This document shows positions 22,436 through 34,439 of a stretch of DNA of 64,000 nucleotides, in pieces; positions within the stretch are counted from its first letter, which is position 1, and the number at the start of each line of letters is the position of its first letter. Below the pieces are notes generated by a model that was not told the origin of the DNA, did no database searches, and was given only the letters and a program-made list of their open reading frames with translations. Made by a program: the position numbers and the translations under genes. The stretch is taken from positions 4,061,582-4,125,581 of the forward strand of contig OU744730.1 of assembly GCA_916613615.1 (NCBI GenBank). Direction: 5' to 3'. Source of the DNA: Steromphala cineraria (lineage: Eukaryota; Mollusca; Gastropoda; Trochida; Trochidae).

Positions 22436-25400
22436 CACAATACCACATTGAGGGCCTCCTATAACGTCGCCTCCCGAACCTCTTCACAGCATTGTAGTAC
22501 GCCCTGGCGAAGAGTTTACACACAGAGCGCTTGAAAATACTTCCGCGTTGGCAAGTAGTCCGCATCTGTTCATGGAATACGTCATCGCATCGATTCCTGT
22601 TGATCCCGTACTGGTTTGCCTGAAAAGTGCAAATTTCCTTCTTGTAAATGTTAATTTATAAAAAACATAGATATTCTCTTAAAAAAAAGAAACGCTTAAG
22701 CAATTGTTCTAATAATGCATTGCTTAACGTTGAGGGAAAATATAATTTTTGTATTTTGTTTTATTACTCCACAAAGTAGCGTCGAAATTCTTTCAGAAGG
22801 AAGCAAGCTTTGCTCGGCAGTTCTCAGGAAATGAATTGAAAGTTAAATGAAATCTCTTCTCCACTCTTCTTGCAATGTGCTGGCCTAGCTTAACGGTGTC
22901 TAAATCAAATTCTATTTTACTAACGTCACATAGAACCCACTGGATATTGGACATAACCATGCATTTGAATCGCCATCGCGATGCGTTTGACAACCAATAC
23001 CAAGAATTGCACGTGCTACTCATTGCCTTCACGTGTGCTTTCCGCTTCAACCGTAGAAATGAAAAAAAAAGGTTCCACAATGATAAACGTACATTGTTCT
23101 GTAAGCCCTCGATTAGTATGAAAGCGATGAGTTAACAGTGTACGGGATGCATTATGCATATTAGACTCATAACACTATTACTTTCAGAAATTTGTCTTTA
23201 TATTTGAAAGGTTTCAGATTTGTCATCCTTGAAAGAATAAGACTCTAAATTATCATTAATTAAAAAAAAAATTGTCATTTGTAAATACCTAAGTATGACG
23301 CATGTTAACACAATAGAATGGCGACGTCACTTTGGATAAACCCGTGATATGTGCAGATGAAGATAGCATCTGTACCGAGAAGTCAAACAGATTCTCGTGA
23401 CAGTAATTTCGTGAGGATAATTATTGTTTCGGTAGTTCATAAAGAATTGATTAGTCACGGTAATGGCATTTCATTTCAATTACAATGTCAATTTGACAAT
23501 GCACATGTGACAGGTTTAAGTCAACCATTCCTTCTGGCTACGGCTGGAACGGAATCTCTTTGGCCGAACAGGTACAGTGTAGGATATTCCGGGTTCGAAT
23601 CTCGCTGGACATGAAAGTTTTTGATTTTCTTTCTTGCTATACACATATTGAATCAATTTTACGATCTAGGAAGTTATAATTACGATGTCGTGCAATATAT
23701 TTTTGACTAGCATATACAGTCCCACTTGTAATTTTGAAAGGGGCAGTAGAAGGTATTTTGAAAATTTCATATTTTAAAATTGTCACTGATAATTGTACGT
23801 TTATGCTAAATGTATTTTTTGATTGTGTCAAAAGTCTCATCACACAAACCAATCATTCGTAGTCAGAGAACAAATTATAACGATTCACATAAAGTCCATT
23901 GGCCGCAAAGTTTGTCTAAACACCCTTAATTAGTAAGAGTAAGAAAATGAATCGTATGACTAAACTTTATATTAAAAATTAAATTCATTTCTGCTTCATT
24001 TTCTTTAAAAACATTGTCTTTCAATTCGAACCATTTATTTTCATTCTCCTGACATCACCTGATACTCCCCCTAAAACGTGCTACTGGCCCTTTAAACTGT
24101 CACTCCAGCTACTTAAAGGGGCAGTAGCACGTTTTAGGGGGAATATATGGTGATGTCAGGAAAATGAAAATAAATGGTTCCAATCTAAAGACAATATATA
24201 TAAACTAAATGAAAAAGTTACATCAAATATATAATGTAAAGTTAAGCCATGCGATCCCTTTTCTTACACCAAATGAATTAAAGTTGTTCACACAAAAATG
24301 GCTGCCAATGTATTTTATGTGAGTCTTTATTATTTGATCTCTGACTATGGATGATTGGTTTGTGTAATGAGATTTATACACTATCAAAGTTACACTTAGG
24401 GGCAAAAGAAACGATACACACTTTCCAAAAGAGTACAGAACAAAATCCTGTTGTAAATGAAATGCGACTACGAACTCTTGTGATAGCAAATTAGTTGTGA
24501 AGAAGTACTAAGAATTTCAAACATCAAAGTATGATATTTATAACTCTGTGACTGTTCAAATATACAAGGGGTCAGAAAACAGCATTTTAAATGTTATTTC
24601 TGGTCATAATCTTTTAAATTGGAATACAAAAATTATGAAATGTAAAAATCTTAAAAATATAAGATGTTATCAATAACTAAAACCCGGGTAGAAGGTCATT
24701 TCTTCACGCATTTTGCCTCTATGTTGGTTTAAAACAAGAAAAAGGGTCATTTTCTCATTCCTATCTCGTCTAGTTAAGGAGATTTTAAAACGGCTTTTTT
24801 TGAAAGGCCTGTATTTCAACAATATTTCAAAAGCGTTAACAGATATAGCTTTGAAATTAAAAACTTAGTTCAGTTAGCTCTTGAAGAAACAATTTAACCA
24901 AGATTCAGCCGTAAATATCACTCGTAGCTTGACCTATCATGTATTTTATATGGTATCGTTTTTTTTGCCCCTGAGTGTATACATTTAGCATAAACGTACA
25001 ATTATCAGTGAAAAAATGAAAATATAAAATTTTAAAAAAACGTGCTACTGCCCCTTTAAGTACGTTGCTTATTTCTCTAGCTGTCAGTACTTACACATCT
25101 GTAGCATATGTCATGTCGATTGCAGCTTGGAGTGAACCGTCGCTTGAAGAAGAACGGTAGTTTCAGCGGGGTACTGCATCCGTTCACATCATAGTAGTCA
25201 CAAGTGTCACAGTAGGCTATTGTCACAGCACACACTATCAATAATGCTAGCAATAATAGTCCTGCAATAAATTAAATGTAACAAATATAAAAAGTGTGAA
25301 TTATAATTTTAACCAGCTTATGCTGTGGAATTGACGATCAAACGAGTCGTATCATTTACTTATACTAATAACAACACATCAATATGTATAAACAATATAT

Positions 25401-27759
25401 TCAGTATTTTATTGTTATCATATATAGGCCTATTTGGGATGAATGTCGGAATAATCAAACTTATATCATCAATCATGGCATTAGATTTGATCAAAGCTAA
25501 GGTTCTTTAAAGAAGAAAATTTCGGTAGGCAGTACAGCGCGTGGGCCATGCATTGCACGTGCACTTCATGAAGAAATTGACATGGGTCTGGTGACTATCA
25601 CATTGTCATTGACAATGGCACGTGCGGACGTCGGCAAGAGTGTCGCCAAAAAGGGATGCTGTGATTAAAGGTTATGTTCCAAAACTACCAAGAAATTGTT
25701 TGCTCTTGATGATGATGACATACAAATGCAATGAAATTGTATCAACTCAAAATTTTATAACAACGCTAAGAAATAAATTATATTGCAGATGAACTCTCAT
25801 TGTATATTTTGAAGACAATTGTTGTGTCTCCTTAGCAAATTTAACAACTTCATTTGAGTAAAAAAAAATTAACATTTGTTTACTTAACAGCCTTTGATTT
25901 TCATTTCTTCATATTTGTTTATACTTTTTGTATTAAATGTGTGGAGAATATTTTCATGTAAAAAAAATACATTTTTTATGTGATAGTTTGCTTATTTCCG
26001 AATCGTGTACATGTCTTCATTGCACCATTTTGTTTGTAGGAAACTCTTGAGAAACAAAGAGAAATTCATTTACTAAGGTATTTCTAAGGGAATCATCTTT
26101 GACTTATTTTGCATTTATTCGGTATTTCGGGATGAATATGTGTGAAACTTTGAATAATAACATCGAATTGTGTTTTAATTTGCGCGAAAGCCAAATAAAA
26201 ATGAAAATCATGGACAGTCAGTTTAACAGGTGTCTGACTATTTTGTTTTGTAACTCCATTTTAATCCTGGGTAAACAGAGTTTACTCGTATTGATTCAAA
26301 TTTGAATTTGCAGTGAGGATTTTAATTCAAACAAAAATATGATATCGGAAAATCAGTAGTTTAAAAAATCCACAACAAAACTGGTCGTTAATTGATTTTG
26401 AGGAAAATGGCAAAATTTTCGAGTAATTATGATTGTAAATCTAACGTATTTTCTATATAATTCAGTATAACATAACCACACATTTTATCTCGTTATATGT
26501 CTTTTTTCGTGTAATCGCAGACATATCCCCCTAATAATAATTCCCTCTAAAACTAACATTTGGGAAGGGTGTACTAAGGGTTTAAACAACAGAGCGTTGC
26601 ATAAAGTGTGGAAACATTCCCTATTTAAAGGTTATCATTATTCAATTAAAAATTGATTGGTAAATAACAAATATTGTGTTTATTTATTCATATATATTTG
26701 GTAAAATGATTACTTTATAATGTTACGCACTTTTTATTAACAATATGACTCATGTATATTTATTATGAATATATCTTGTTGTAACTGACCTTTGACACTT
26801 AATAAAATATTTCTGTCTGTCTGTCTCAATGATTGTCTATTAATGACTTTTTTTTTGTTCCCACTTTTACATGTCAGCAATACATGCATACATAATAAAA
26901 TATAAGATTATATAAGAATATTAATGACTTATGATACTTTTTCTTTAAATGAATTGTGCTTTTATTGGATTGTCTCTTAAATGTCTATCAGTCACAAATT
27001 TCAACTCAATTTTAAAATGTCTGTATATTGTCATGTGGAATGTATTACGATATTTGTACATGGGCCGATGGCCTACAATCCGAAATAAACTACTACTGTC
27101 AGTACATTTTGTTGTCTAAAAAAAGAATTATCATTTCAATACAATTTGTAAACGTTTTAATTCCAATAATATTATCTTAAACCTACGCTTAAAAACTGCG
27201 AATATACAAGTCAATTGGGAAATGTTATACATGCAGGTTTTAGCATGTATTAAGTTCAGGACAAACACATATTTTGATAAATAAATACACACAAACACCG
27301 AAGAATAAAGACTTCATTCATGAGCAAAATCAATAATTAAGTAATAAGACTTACCTTCCCCGCAATTTAGATAATTACTTTATCATTTACAAAGAAACAA
27401 CAAAGATTAAAGACTTCATTGCATGAGCAAAATCATTAATAAAGTATAAAGATCCACCTTCCATCACTATTTAAATAATCACTTTATCATTTAAAAAACA
27501 CAAAAATTAAGACTTTATACATGAGCAAAATCAATGATAAGGTAGAAAGATTTTCCTTTCCCGTAATTTAGATAATTACTTTATCATCGACAAAGAAACA
27601 ACAAAGATTAAAGACATCGTTGCATGAGCAAAATCAATAATTAAGTAAAGCACTTACCTTCCCAGCAATTTAAATAATCACGTTATCATTTACAAAAGAA
27701 CCAAAAACTAATAAAGACTTCGGTGCATGATCAAAAGTATAGAAGAACTTACTTTCCAT
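22395..27759 (-). CDS. Small secreted phospholipase A2-like protein, three exons
   Basis: Exons on the minus strand are 27759-27753 (ATGGAAA), 25261-25095 and 22619-22395. Junctions are canonical (A|GTAAGT, ATTGCAG|G, TGT|GTAAGT, CTTTTCAG|G) and in phase, giving 132 residues. Residues 1-18 form a leucine-rich signal peptide. Next come NGCSTP at about 29-34 and FTPSCNRHDICYRC at 45-58, the CxxHDxCYxC active site with the His52-Asp53 dyad. YGINRNRCDDVF follows, then CxxxxARAYYNAV, FG and WYC. This order matches the compact secreted PLA2-like class seen in molluscs, including conodipine-type proteins: esterases acting on phospholipid sn-2 bonds outside the cell. A role in digestion or defence is as likely as any other. 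Eleven cysteines remain after cleavage. The last residues are repeat-derived. No single exon is long, so ordinary frame scanning misses it. Introns contain MITEs and a SINE. Confidence 0.85.
23533..23620 (+). mobile_element. tRNA-derived SINE (family shared with 37225-37325)
   Basis: CTGGCTACGGCTGGAACGG, a polymerase III A-box TGGCCGAACAGG and B-box GGGTTCGAATCTC lie in order. The same order and wording occur on the minus strand near 37225-37325. It sits in intron 2 of the phospholipase-like gene. Confidence 0.65.
23737..24094 (+). mobile_element. MITE family 1, complete copy (slightly diverged)
   Basis: Family consensus: terminal repeats AAAGGGGCAGTAGCACGTTT in inverted orientation, about 360 bp, interior with TTTCACTGATAATTGTA, CCATTGGCGGCCATTTTGTG, ATTGGAACCATT and CCTGACATCACCTTATA. 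This copy keeps all blocks. Flanking TA is consistent with a TA target duplication. Confidence 0.85.
24115..25058 (-). mobile_element. MITE family 1 copy split by a family 2 element
   Basis: Both terminal repeats are present in inverse orientation to the neighbour 20 bp away. The body is interrupted at 24397-24978. The two family 1 copies thus sit head to head in intron 2. Confidence 0.85.
24397..24978. mobile_element. MITE family 2, nested in family 1
   Basis: Termini CACTTAGGGGCAAAAGAAAC and its inverse (GTATCGTTTTTTTTGCCCC then TGAGTG) are flanked by TA on both sides. Length is about 580 bp and there is no transposase. A partial relative lies at 5188-5395. Confidence 0.8.
26760..26828 (+). 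mobile_element. Probable retroposon 3' tail with (TCTG)n
   Basis: TTGTAACTGACC, AATAAAATATT and then TCTGTCTGTCTGTCTC form the tail shape of non-LTR retrotransposon remnants. No coding part is present. Confidence 0.4.
27030..27106 (+). mobile_element. Probable LINE 3' end fragment
   Basis: TGTACATGGGCCGATGGCCT followed by ACAATCCGAAATAAA is a typical end of invertebrate non-LTR elements. It is truncated, with no reverse transcriptase. Confidence 0.45.
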
Positions 27760-27770
27760 CTCTAGTCCCG
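27290..27770 (-). repeat. 101-bp tandem repeat of the phospholipase-like exon 1/intron 1 boundary (5 units)
   Basis: Anchors GCATGAGCAAAATCA recur at about 27319, 27422, 27521, 27623 and 27726 (spacing 99-103). In gene orientation the unit reads (A)TGGAAGGTAAGT...GATTTTGCTCATGC..GA.GTCTTTAAT. The genuine first coding exon, ATGGAAA|GTAAGT, is the outermost unit. Two inner units keep a perfect GGTAAGT donor and one keeps ATGGAAG, but with GTGGAT after it. Confidence 0.85.
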
Positions 27771-27798
27771 TGTTGGTTTTCCTGATGTACGCTCATGG

Positions 27799-27834
27799 AA
27801 CTGGGTTAGCAGTACTGAGCATGGTATATATTGC
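27799..27834 (-). promoter_or_regulatory. Possible TATA box of the phospholipase-like gene
   Basis: GCAATATATACC on the minus strand lies about 70 bp upstream of the start codon. A CAGT initiator-like motif follows at a plausible distance. An upstream ATG at about 27796 is out of frame and would overlap the start. Weak by itself in AT-rich DNA. Confidence 0.3.
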
Positions 27835-27839
27835 ACTAT

Positions 27840-28824
27840 TTATCAACACTGTAGGTGTCAAGTTTCATTCTTGCAACATTGCCGTGACGTATTAGGATGG
27901 GAACCATCTCGACAATGGCGTACTATACAACGGTTGTTCTCGACTTACCAATAAACAAGGGCGTAAAGGGACATTCCCTCTTGAATAGAGGAGTTTCAAC
28001 CGGATGTTTCTACATAGTTATTCCAAATACAAGAGTGATATACGAACATTCAGTTTAGTCTTTGGAATTTTCATTTAAGTGTTGTGCAAACAACTTCCTC
28101 TCTGCGAATATGAGGACTGGTCGATTATAGGGCAGAGAGTTCAAGACTAAACCGGATGTTCTACTCCTGTAGTGTCCAATGAAAGAACCGTACTTCCTTT
28201 AATAAATTTCGACTTCAATTATGCATCCGGGGCTTAACGTATTTGAGGTTATTCTATGATGCACCGTGTTTCATGCAGGCTGATTAAAATCGGCTTAGTT
28301 CCTAGGACTAAAAGTTTTAAAATATTAACTTTTTCGAGAATCGGACTTATTTCGATAGAAATAACCCGACCGCAGCCTCGCAGGTCGCATGTTCTGACGT
28401 TTAATTCAGATTACCTATCACAATCCGCCGGGAAAAGCCTTCGGTGTCAGCTAGGGGCAAGTAACTCTTGTTAACCGTGCTTTTAACATGCTTGCGGTCT
28501 TATAAAAAGACGATGTGATTGGTCCCCTATATCGACTGGGTTTCGGCTGCACTTAACTGATAAAAAATCATGCGAGGTACGGGGGTGCGGTCAGACCTAA
28601 TGTAAAAGATTTCGTATCTAGAGTTAATAGTTTGAAGATTTTCTACCTCGAAACTAGAACGATTTTAATCAGACTTTGTCTCATCATACCATCAACATAA
28701 TTTGATATCAGTTTGGATCACAATAAGCTTTCAATGTTTGGTCAATCATGCGTCTCAATGTTTTGAAATCACAGATCGGGTCTCAAATTAAAACACAAAT
28801 ATAATAATCTAAGCGTAACTTGCT
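27840..28824. other. 5' flank of the phospholipase-like gene, nothing recognised
   Basis: No exon signal found. A weak inverted match (GATTAAAATCG near 28283 and CGATTTTAATC near 28660) suggests an old element. Confidence 0.35.
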
Positions 28825-29187
28825 TAAAGGGGCAGTAGCACGTTTTTTGATAATTTTATATTTTAAGATTTTCACTGATAATTGTATGTTAATGCTAAAT
28901 GCATTTTTTTGATAGTGTCATAAATCTCATAACACAAACCAATTATCCATAGTCAGCCTACAAAGTATGTAGATTTACCTAAAATCCATGGGCGGCCATT
29001 TTGTGTGAACACCTTTAATTCATTTTGTGTAAGAAAAAGGAACGGCATCGCTAAACTTAACATTATATATTTGAATTATTACCGCGCCATTTAGTTTAAA
29101 TGCATTGTCTTTCAATTGGAACCATTCATTTTCATTTTCCTGACATCACCTTATATTCCCCCTAAAAACGTGCTACTGCCCCTATAA
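28825..29187 (+). mobile_element. MITE family 1, complete copy
   Basis: Both terminal repeats and every interior block are present; the right terminus has a T-to-A change (CCCCTATAAG). Confidence 0.85.
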
Positions 29188-30240
29188 GGCATTTGAATTA
29201 CAATTAATTTAAAGGGTTTTATTGCAGAAAATACGGTATATGATAGTATAATGAATAATATGTAATATTAACAGAATAAGTTTAACTTGAGAACCGCAGA
29301 TTGAACTAGTATGACGAACATTTCGCATGAAAAGTTTCGCATGAAAAACAGGGTGTTCGTGTAAAACATACGTCAGCCTGTAAGCATCGCGTAAATCCTT
29401 TTGACGTTTCAACGGCAGCAAATGTCAAATGTAACAATGTTAAACGCCATCATTATCTGTCCGTCATTCGACACTCAATTGTTGACTTGCGACTAAACGG
29501 AAGGGGAATGGGACGGACATGGAAGAACGTAAAAGGACAGTCCTATAGGGTTTTTTTTGTGGAAACTAAATTCAAGAGCTCTTTTCTGTTTATACTCGTA
29601 TATGATTAATACGTGATTATTTCACACTTTTTTTCAAATATGTAAACGCGGATAACATTTAAGTTGTTCAAGATTTAACAATTTGAACAAAAATAAATGA
29701 AATACTGCGTCTCCTTAGTCCAATAGGACTGTCCCTTTATATTGATTAACTCTGAAATTTGATTCTTCTCTGATACCATTCATAATTAACAGGATCTACC
29801 TTTTTCCTTGTTAAAGGAATTAGGAAAACCAAAAACGAGTGAAGTGAAGCCAGAAATAGTCAGAAATATGTGAATGCATGCACTGTAACCTTAACACCCA
29901 CCTTAGCCTTATCTGTCAGCTATGCCAGAGAAAATAAAAAAGGCATTCCAATAAGATCAAACTTTGTATATCAATTTTACATATCAAGAACCAACCAAAG
30001 TACTTGAAATCATTAGCCTACTCGAGCTCTTTACTCAACTACATACCAAAATGAAATATTTAATGAATTATTGAATGAGTTAATTTGGAGATAGAAATCG
30101 GAAACAGGTGCTAAGAAATAAAAGAAGAATTGAAAAAACACAGAAATACTCTTCCACGTATTGCACGCCTATTACGCCAATTGGGTGTAGATTTGTCGCC
30201 ATCTTAACATCAATAAAGACAATATTAGAAAGAACATTGT
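29188..30240. other. Intergenic DNA, nothing recognised
   Basis: No coding region or repeat family matched. Confidence 0.35.
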
Positions 30241-30242
30241 TT

Positions 30243-30540
30243 AAAGGAGCAGTAGCACGTTTTTATGGAGAATAAAGTGATGTAGGGAAAATGAAAATAA
30301 ACGGTTCCAATTTGAAAGACAATGTATTTAAACTCAATGAAGAACTAATAAATCAAATATATAATGGAAAGTCTATTCCTTTTTCTTACAAATATCAATA
30401 AAAGGTGTTCACACAAAAATGGCAGCCAATAGATTTTATGTGAATCTTGATAATTTGTTCTCAGACTATGGATTATTTGTTTGTGTAATGACATTTTTGA
30501 CACTATCAAAAGAATACATAATTTGATATGATAATTTGGA
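30243..30540 (-). mobile_element. MITE family 1, truncated copy
   Basis: It starts with AAAGGAGCAGTAGCACGTTT and follows the family through GACACTATCAAAAG, then stops. The opposite terminus is missing. Confidence 0.75.
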
Positions 30541-30727
30541 TGGAGTGGACGCAATCTACAAATCGCTGTTTGAAAATTATAACTATATGGGATAAAACAT
30601 TGTTTTACATGTACTTATTTGTGATTAAATAAGTCATGAGCATGTGAAATATCTATAGCACTTATCTCATTGATCGATGACGAAAAATACCTTACTTTGA
30701 ATGTGGGACTACTTTACGAGCTACTCA

Positions 30728-30992
30728 ACTTTTTGCTTTAGCGCGGCAGAAAACTTTCGGGTAGCATGCGAAAAGCGTGCAGCACATGCAAAATCGGGTC
30801 AACTGACAAACCTAACTTTTTGCTTTTAGCGCGGCAGAAATCTTTCGGGTAGGATGCGAAAAGCGTGCAGCACGTGCAAAGCCGTGTCAATTGACATACC
30901 TAGCGTTTTGCTTTTAGCGCGGCAGAAAACGTTCGGGTAGGATGCGAAAAGCGTGCAGCACGTGCAAAGTCGTATCAACTGACAAAGCTGGT
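30728..30992 (+). repeat. 88-bp tandem repeat, 3 units
   Basis: TTTAGCGCGGCAGAAA, TTCGGGTAGGATGCGAAAAG and CGTGCAGCACGTGCAAAG recur with TAGCGCGG at 30739, 30827 and 30915. It is GC-richer than its surroundings and not coding. Confidence 0.9.
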
Positions 30993-31788
30993 GAATCAGT
31001 GGAATTTTGTCAATTCATCTGCCAAACTTCGACACAAAATTTATCAAATTTCACAAAGAGATGTATGTCAGTTCTGCTTCATTTGATATTCATTTCATAA
31101 TAGTAAAATTGATCGAAATAGTGATATTTCTCTTTAAGGCCGACATTCCATTCCAGTGCAAAATGCGTAGTGTGCAATGCGCAATAAAAGCAATACATGT
31201 ACGTTTGTAAATGTTCTTTTTTTATAAGCATTAGAATAAAATTCAGTACATTATGTCTTCTTTTTTTGAATCCAAGTATAATTGTTTGCGCATTTATTCT
31301 TTAACAATTGTCTGTTTTGCATTAAATTCATCCAAATAAATCTTGTCACAATTTCTTGACAATTATACATTAATATAAAAATTTCAAAAAACATGCTACT
31401 ATCACTTTGATATCGACGCTGTAAGCTTGTTGACAAATGACATTCATAATGTGTACTCATCAATACCATATCTTTGTTCAGGAGAAAATAACTGTGTGTA
31501 ACTATGATTATCACAATCATAACTTATCATAATAAACGTCATATTCTGGAGTCAGCTCGCAAGTCGATTATTTTATGTGCGCTTCGGTTGGAATATTTTG
31601 CGTTATAAATTTGATGTGCAACTCTTGGTGCATTTGTATTAAATGGTCAAATAATAAGAATCGATAACATTGAAATGATTTTCCAATCATTACTCATTTT
31701 GTTATATATAAGGCTTCCAGGTGTTAAACGACTTAAAATATGGATGCCTTGAAATGTTTTGTAGTCTATCATGGTTTCCTTTAAGAAG
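30993..31788. other. Intergenic DNA with a MITE family 1 end fragment
   Basis: AAAAAACATGCTACTATCAC near 31385 resembles a lone family 1 terminus. No gene. Confidence 0.35.
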
Positions 31789-31975
31789 TTAAAGGGGCAG
31801 TAGCACGTTTTTAGGGAGTAATAAGGTGATGTTAAGAAACTACATGGTTCCAATTGAAAGACAATGTATTTAAACTAAATTGAGCAGTAATAATTCAAAT
31901 ATATAACATAAAGTTTAGCCATGCGATTCCTTTTTCTTACACAAAATGAAGATTTAATAAAGGTGCAAAAAAAAC
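31789..31975 (-). mobile_element. MITE family 1, half copy
   Basis: One terminus (TTAAAGGGGCAGTAGCACGT) and the adjacent half through the CATGCGATTCCTTTTTCTTA block, then unrelated DNA. Confidence 0.75.
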
Positions 31976-32534
31976 AACCTTAACCTGATACATCGTGTAA
32001 TGGTCATAGAATATAGCCCAACTTCTAAGCGACAACTGCATGCAACCATATGAACACTTCTTAATCGTTTTTGTTAATGAAGTATTAAGAATAGATTAAA
32101 CCAATATATGCGTTGATATATATTGCTTAAAAGAAATTCTTCTTATTGGCAACATCTAATTTCCTTTCCGTGCCAATCGAAACTCGTTCAAGATTGTGTA
32201 TAACTCTCGCTCTCGCGCAGGTAATACAAAAATTCGCCCTTTTTTCGAAGGTCATATGATAACTTCTTCAGGTTATAATATTTATGTCTCTCTTTCTTTT
32301 CGATTGACTCAAATATTTATTGACAAATTCGGATTTCTCTGTTAATTCATTTAGTTCGTAGCCAGGGGTCGGGATACTGAGCATTTGGCTTTTCAGCTTC
32401 GGATCAAGAGGTCTATCGTTTGAATCACACCAGGGGCTCGGCAACTTTGTCTACACGCATAACAAAATATCATCGATTTCTTTTTTTGGAGGTCTTTTGA
32501 TTTCTAGCAATATATATCGTTTTATATTTGAAAG
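31976..32534. other. Intergenic DNA, nothing recognised
   Basis: No coding or repeat signal beyond AT-richness. Confidence 0.35.
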
Positions 32535-32626
32535 TCACATCCTGTCTCAGGGTACGAACGTTACGCTAACCCCACTAATCTGATTAGTGGAGTTATCGTA
32601 ACGTTCGTACCCTGAGACAGGTTGTG
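32535..32626. repeat. Near-perfect hairpin
   Basis: CCTGTCTCAGGGTACGAACG followed by TTACG pairs with CGTAACGTTCGTACCCTGAG followed by ACAGG around a loop containing CTAATCTGATTAG, itself palindromic. Arms are about 33 bp with few mismatches. Confidence 0.8.
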
Positions 32627-32734
32627 GAAATCAGTGCATCTTTTCATATGTAAGACCTACTCGGAGGTTTGGGGGTTTTATATTTCAATGTCAAATGTTT
32701 TTACATTCAAATGTATAACTCAACCCCAAAGTTG

Positions 32735-32835
32735 ACAGTTTTTTCTAAAAACCTCCCAAGTCGAATCGAACCCCAACCTTCTGAACCGAAATCAAAGCAA
32801 CCACTCTAACCTCTAGTCTAACGAGCCAGACAAAA
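32735..32835 (-). mobile_element. Weak tRNA-like/SINE remnant
   Basis: Minus strand: TGGCTCGTTAGACTAGAGG, TTAGAGTGG and GGGGTTCGATTCG in the order of A- and B-box regions. It does not fold as a clean tRNA. Confidence 0.3.
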
Positions 32836-33855
32836 GTGTAGGTTTATGTAAAACAATCTATTGATTGAGTTTCAGATTTCAGTAATTTTGTCGGTCCTTG
32901 AGAATTTTGATATCCAATTGCACTTTCATTCCCATGTCTAAATACATACAAACATTCATAATTGATATTGTTTAAACATATTTATATCCTCAAAAGAAGA
33001 AACTGGATTGGTAAACAAGCAAATGTTTATAATAATACCGCTCAGGTTGTCAATAGCGTTGCACGATTTCAGGGACCAAATACGTTATGAACCTCGTGAC
33101 TTGTCAATTCTCAATTGTAAAACAGTATGCCTTGAAGAATGCTTTGCACGTGCATTTTGTGCTATGTCGTTTGGAGACTCTGCTTGGTTTGAAGGGAACG
33201 GATTTAATTCAGAATTATAAAGTTATTTCATCCAATAATGTACGTTAAGACAAATTCGATAAACAAAAATCCTTGTTGTTTTTGTTCATTTTTTCTGATC
33301 AGTCTATAAATATGATTACAAATACTACAGTATGGACAAATAATTTTATCTTACCTTACAGTAAAATACTCGTTTTTGATTGGCTGACGATCGACTCGTT
33401 TTATTTCATGTACACCGCGAGTCTCACCTCTCACGGTGTACAAATTTCATGTACCCCGCTGCCATAGCAACAGCTCCTCTCCGAGAAGAGGTGATGCATA
33501 GCGTAAAGATGACGTTACCAAATGACGCACGCGGTGTCCAGAGTTTACATACGTTCGATCAGCTGTTTTCGTGATTATTAATTATATAATTGTTTTCTCG
33601 TCATTCTATGTTTTGTTTGGAACAAAATTCTGCATCGCATTACTTGCACATGATATAGGATTAAAATCAAATAGTTTTTAAGCATGTTTAGGATAATAGT
33701 TTTACGTAAGACGATTCATTACATTGCAACCGGGTTGGACGACGCCATTTTGTTTACATTTAGGGCCAAGGCCGTTCATGCGGTGATGGCTCATCCGTTA
33801 ACGGCAGTCAAACTAAAATAAATATATTTTCCTCTGACGTGACGGTAAGATAAAT
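32836..33855. other. Intergenic DNA, nothing recognised
   Basis: Short palindromic bits (for example CTCCTCTCCGAGAAGAGG near 33474) but no gene or repeat family. Confidence 0.35.
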
Positions 33856-33996
33856 ACGTTGTATGCTTTTCCCTCGCGTAATACGGTCTGATGTACCATC
33901 TTTGTAGAAATGTCAGCCCTCGCCTTGCGGCTCGAGCAACATTTCTACAAAGATGGTACATCACACCGTATTACCCTCGTGAGAAGCATACAACTT
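33856..33996. repeat. Foldback element with about 55-bp arms
   Basis: GTTGTATGCTTTTCCCTCG...GATGTACCATCTTTGTAGAA pairs with TTCTACAAAGATGGTACATC...CGTGAGAAGCATACAAC across a loop rich in CTCG. Confidence 0.85.
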
Positions 33997-34439
33997 ATAG
34001 TGTGTTTTTAAATAATGTTTAATTTCGGTATCTAAGTTTAAAATCAAATCACTCAAACCTTGGTTATGCAGGGGATTTTGAAATACAAAGCATAAGCTGG
34101 ATATCGTGTTTTTAACCGTAACGAATTGTTTGGGTGTAATGCTACATCGACTTTCAGCGCAGTACCACCCATGGTTCGCTAGTTCCAGCCGATGCTCGCA
34201 GGTTTCTCCGCCATGCATTCCGACAATGGTGCTGAGGGATGTCTCCCTTAAACAATACTAGCAGCCGCGACGTGAAATACACCTATAAGTAGCATTAAAC
34301 CCCAAATCACCTCACCTTCAATTAAATCATTGCTAGTTCCAGGCGATGCTAACAGGTTTCACAACAATGCAAAGCAAAAATAATGTAGCGGCCTTTCTCC
34401 CTCCAACAATACCCCTCAATATATCCTAGAACCCCAAAT

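Larger units (their letters stand above)
25262..27289. other. Intron 1 of the phospholipase-like gene, mostly unique DNA
   Basis: No further exon is needed, because exon 1 joins exon 2 in phase. AT-rich. A LINE-type tail and a (TCTG)n microsatellite are listed separately. Confidence 0.5.
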
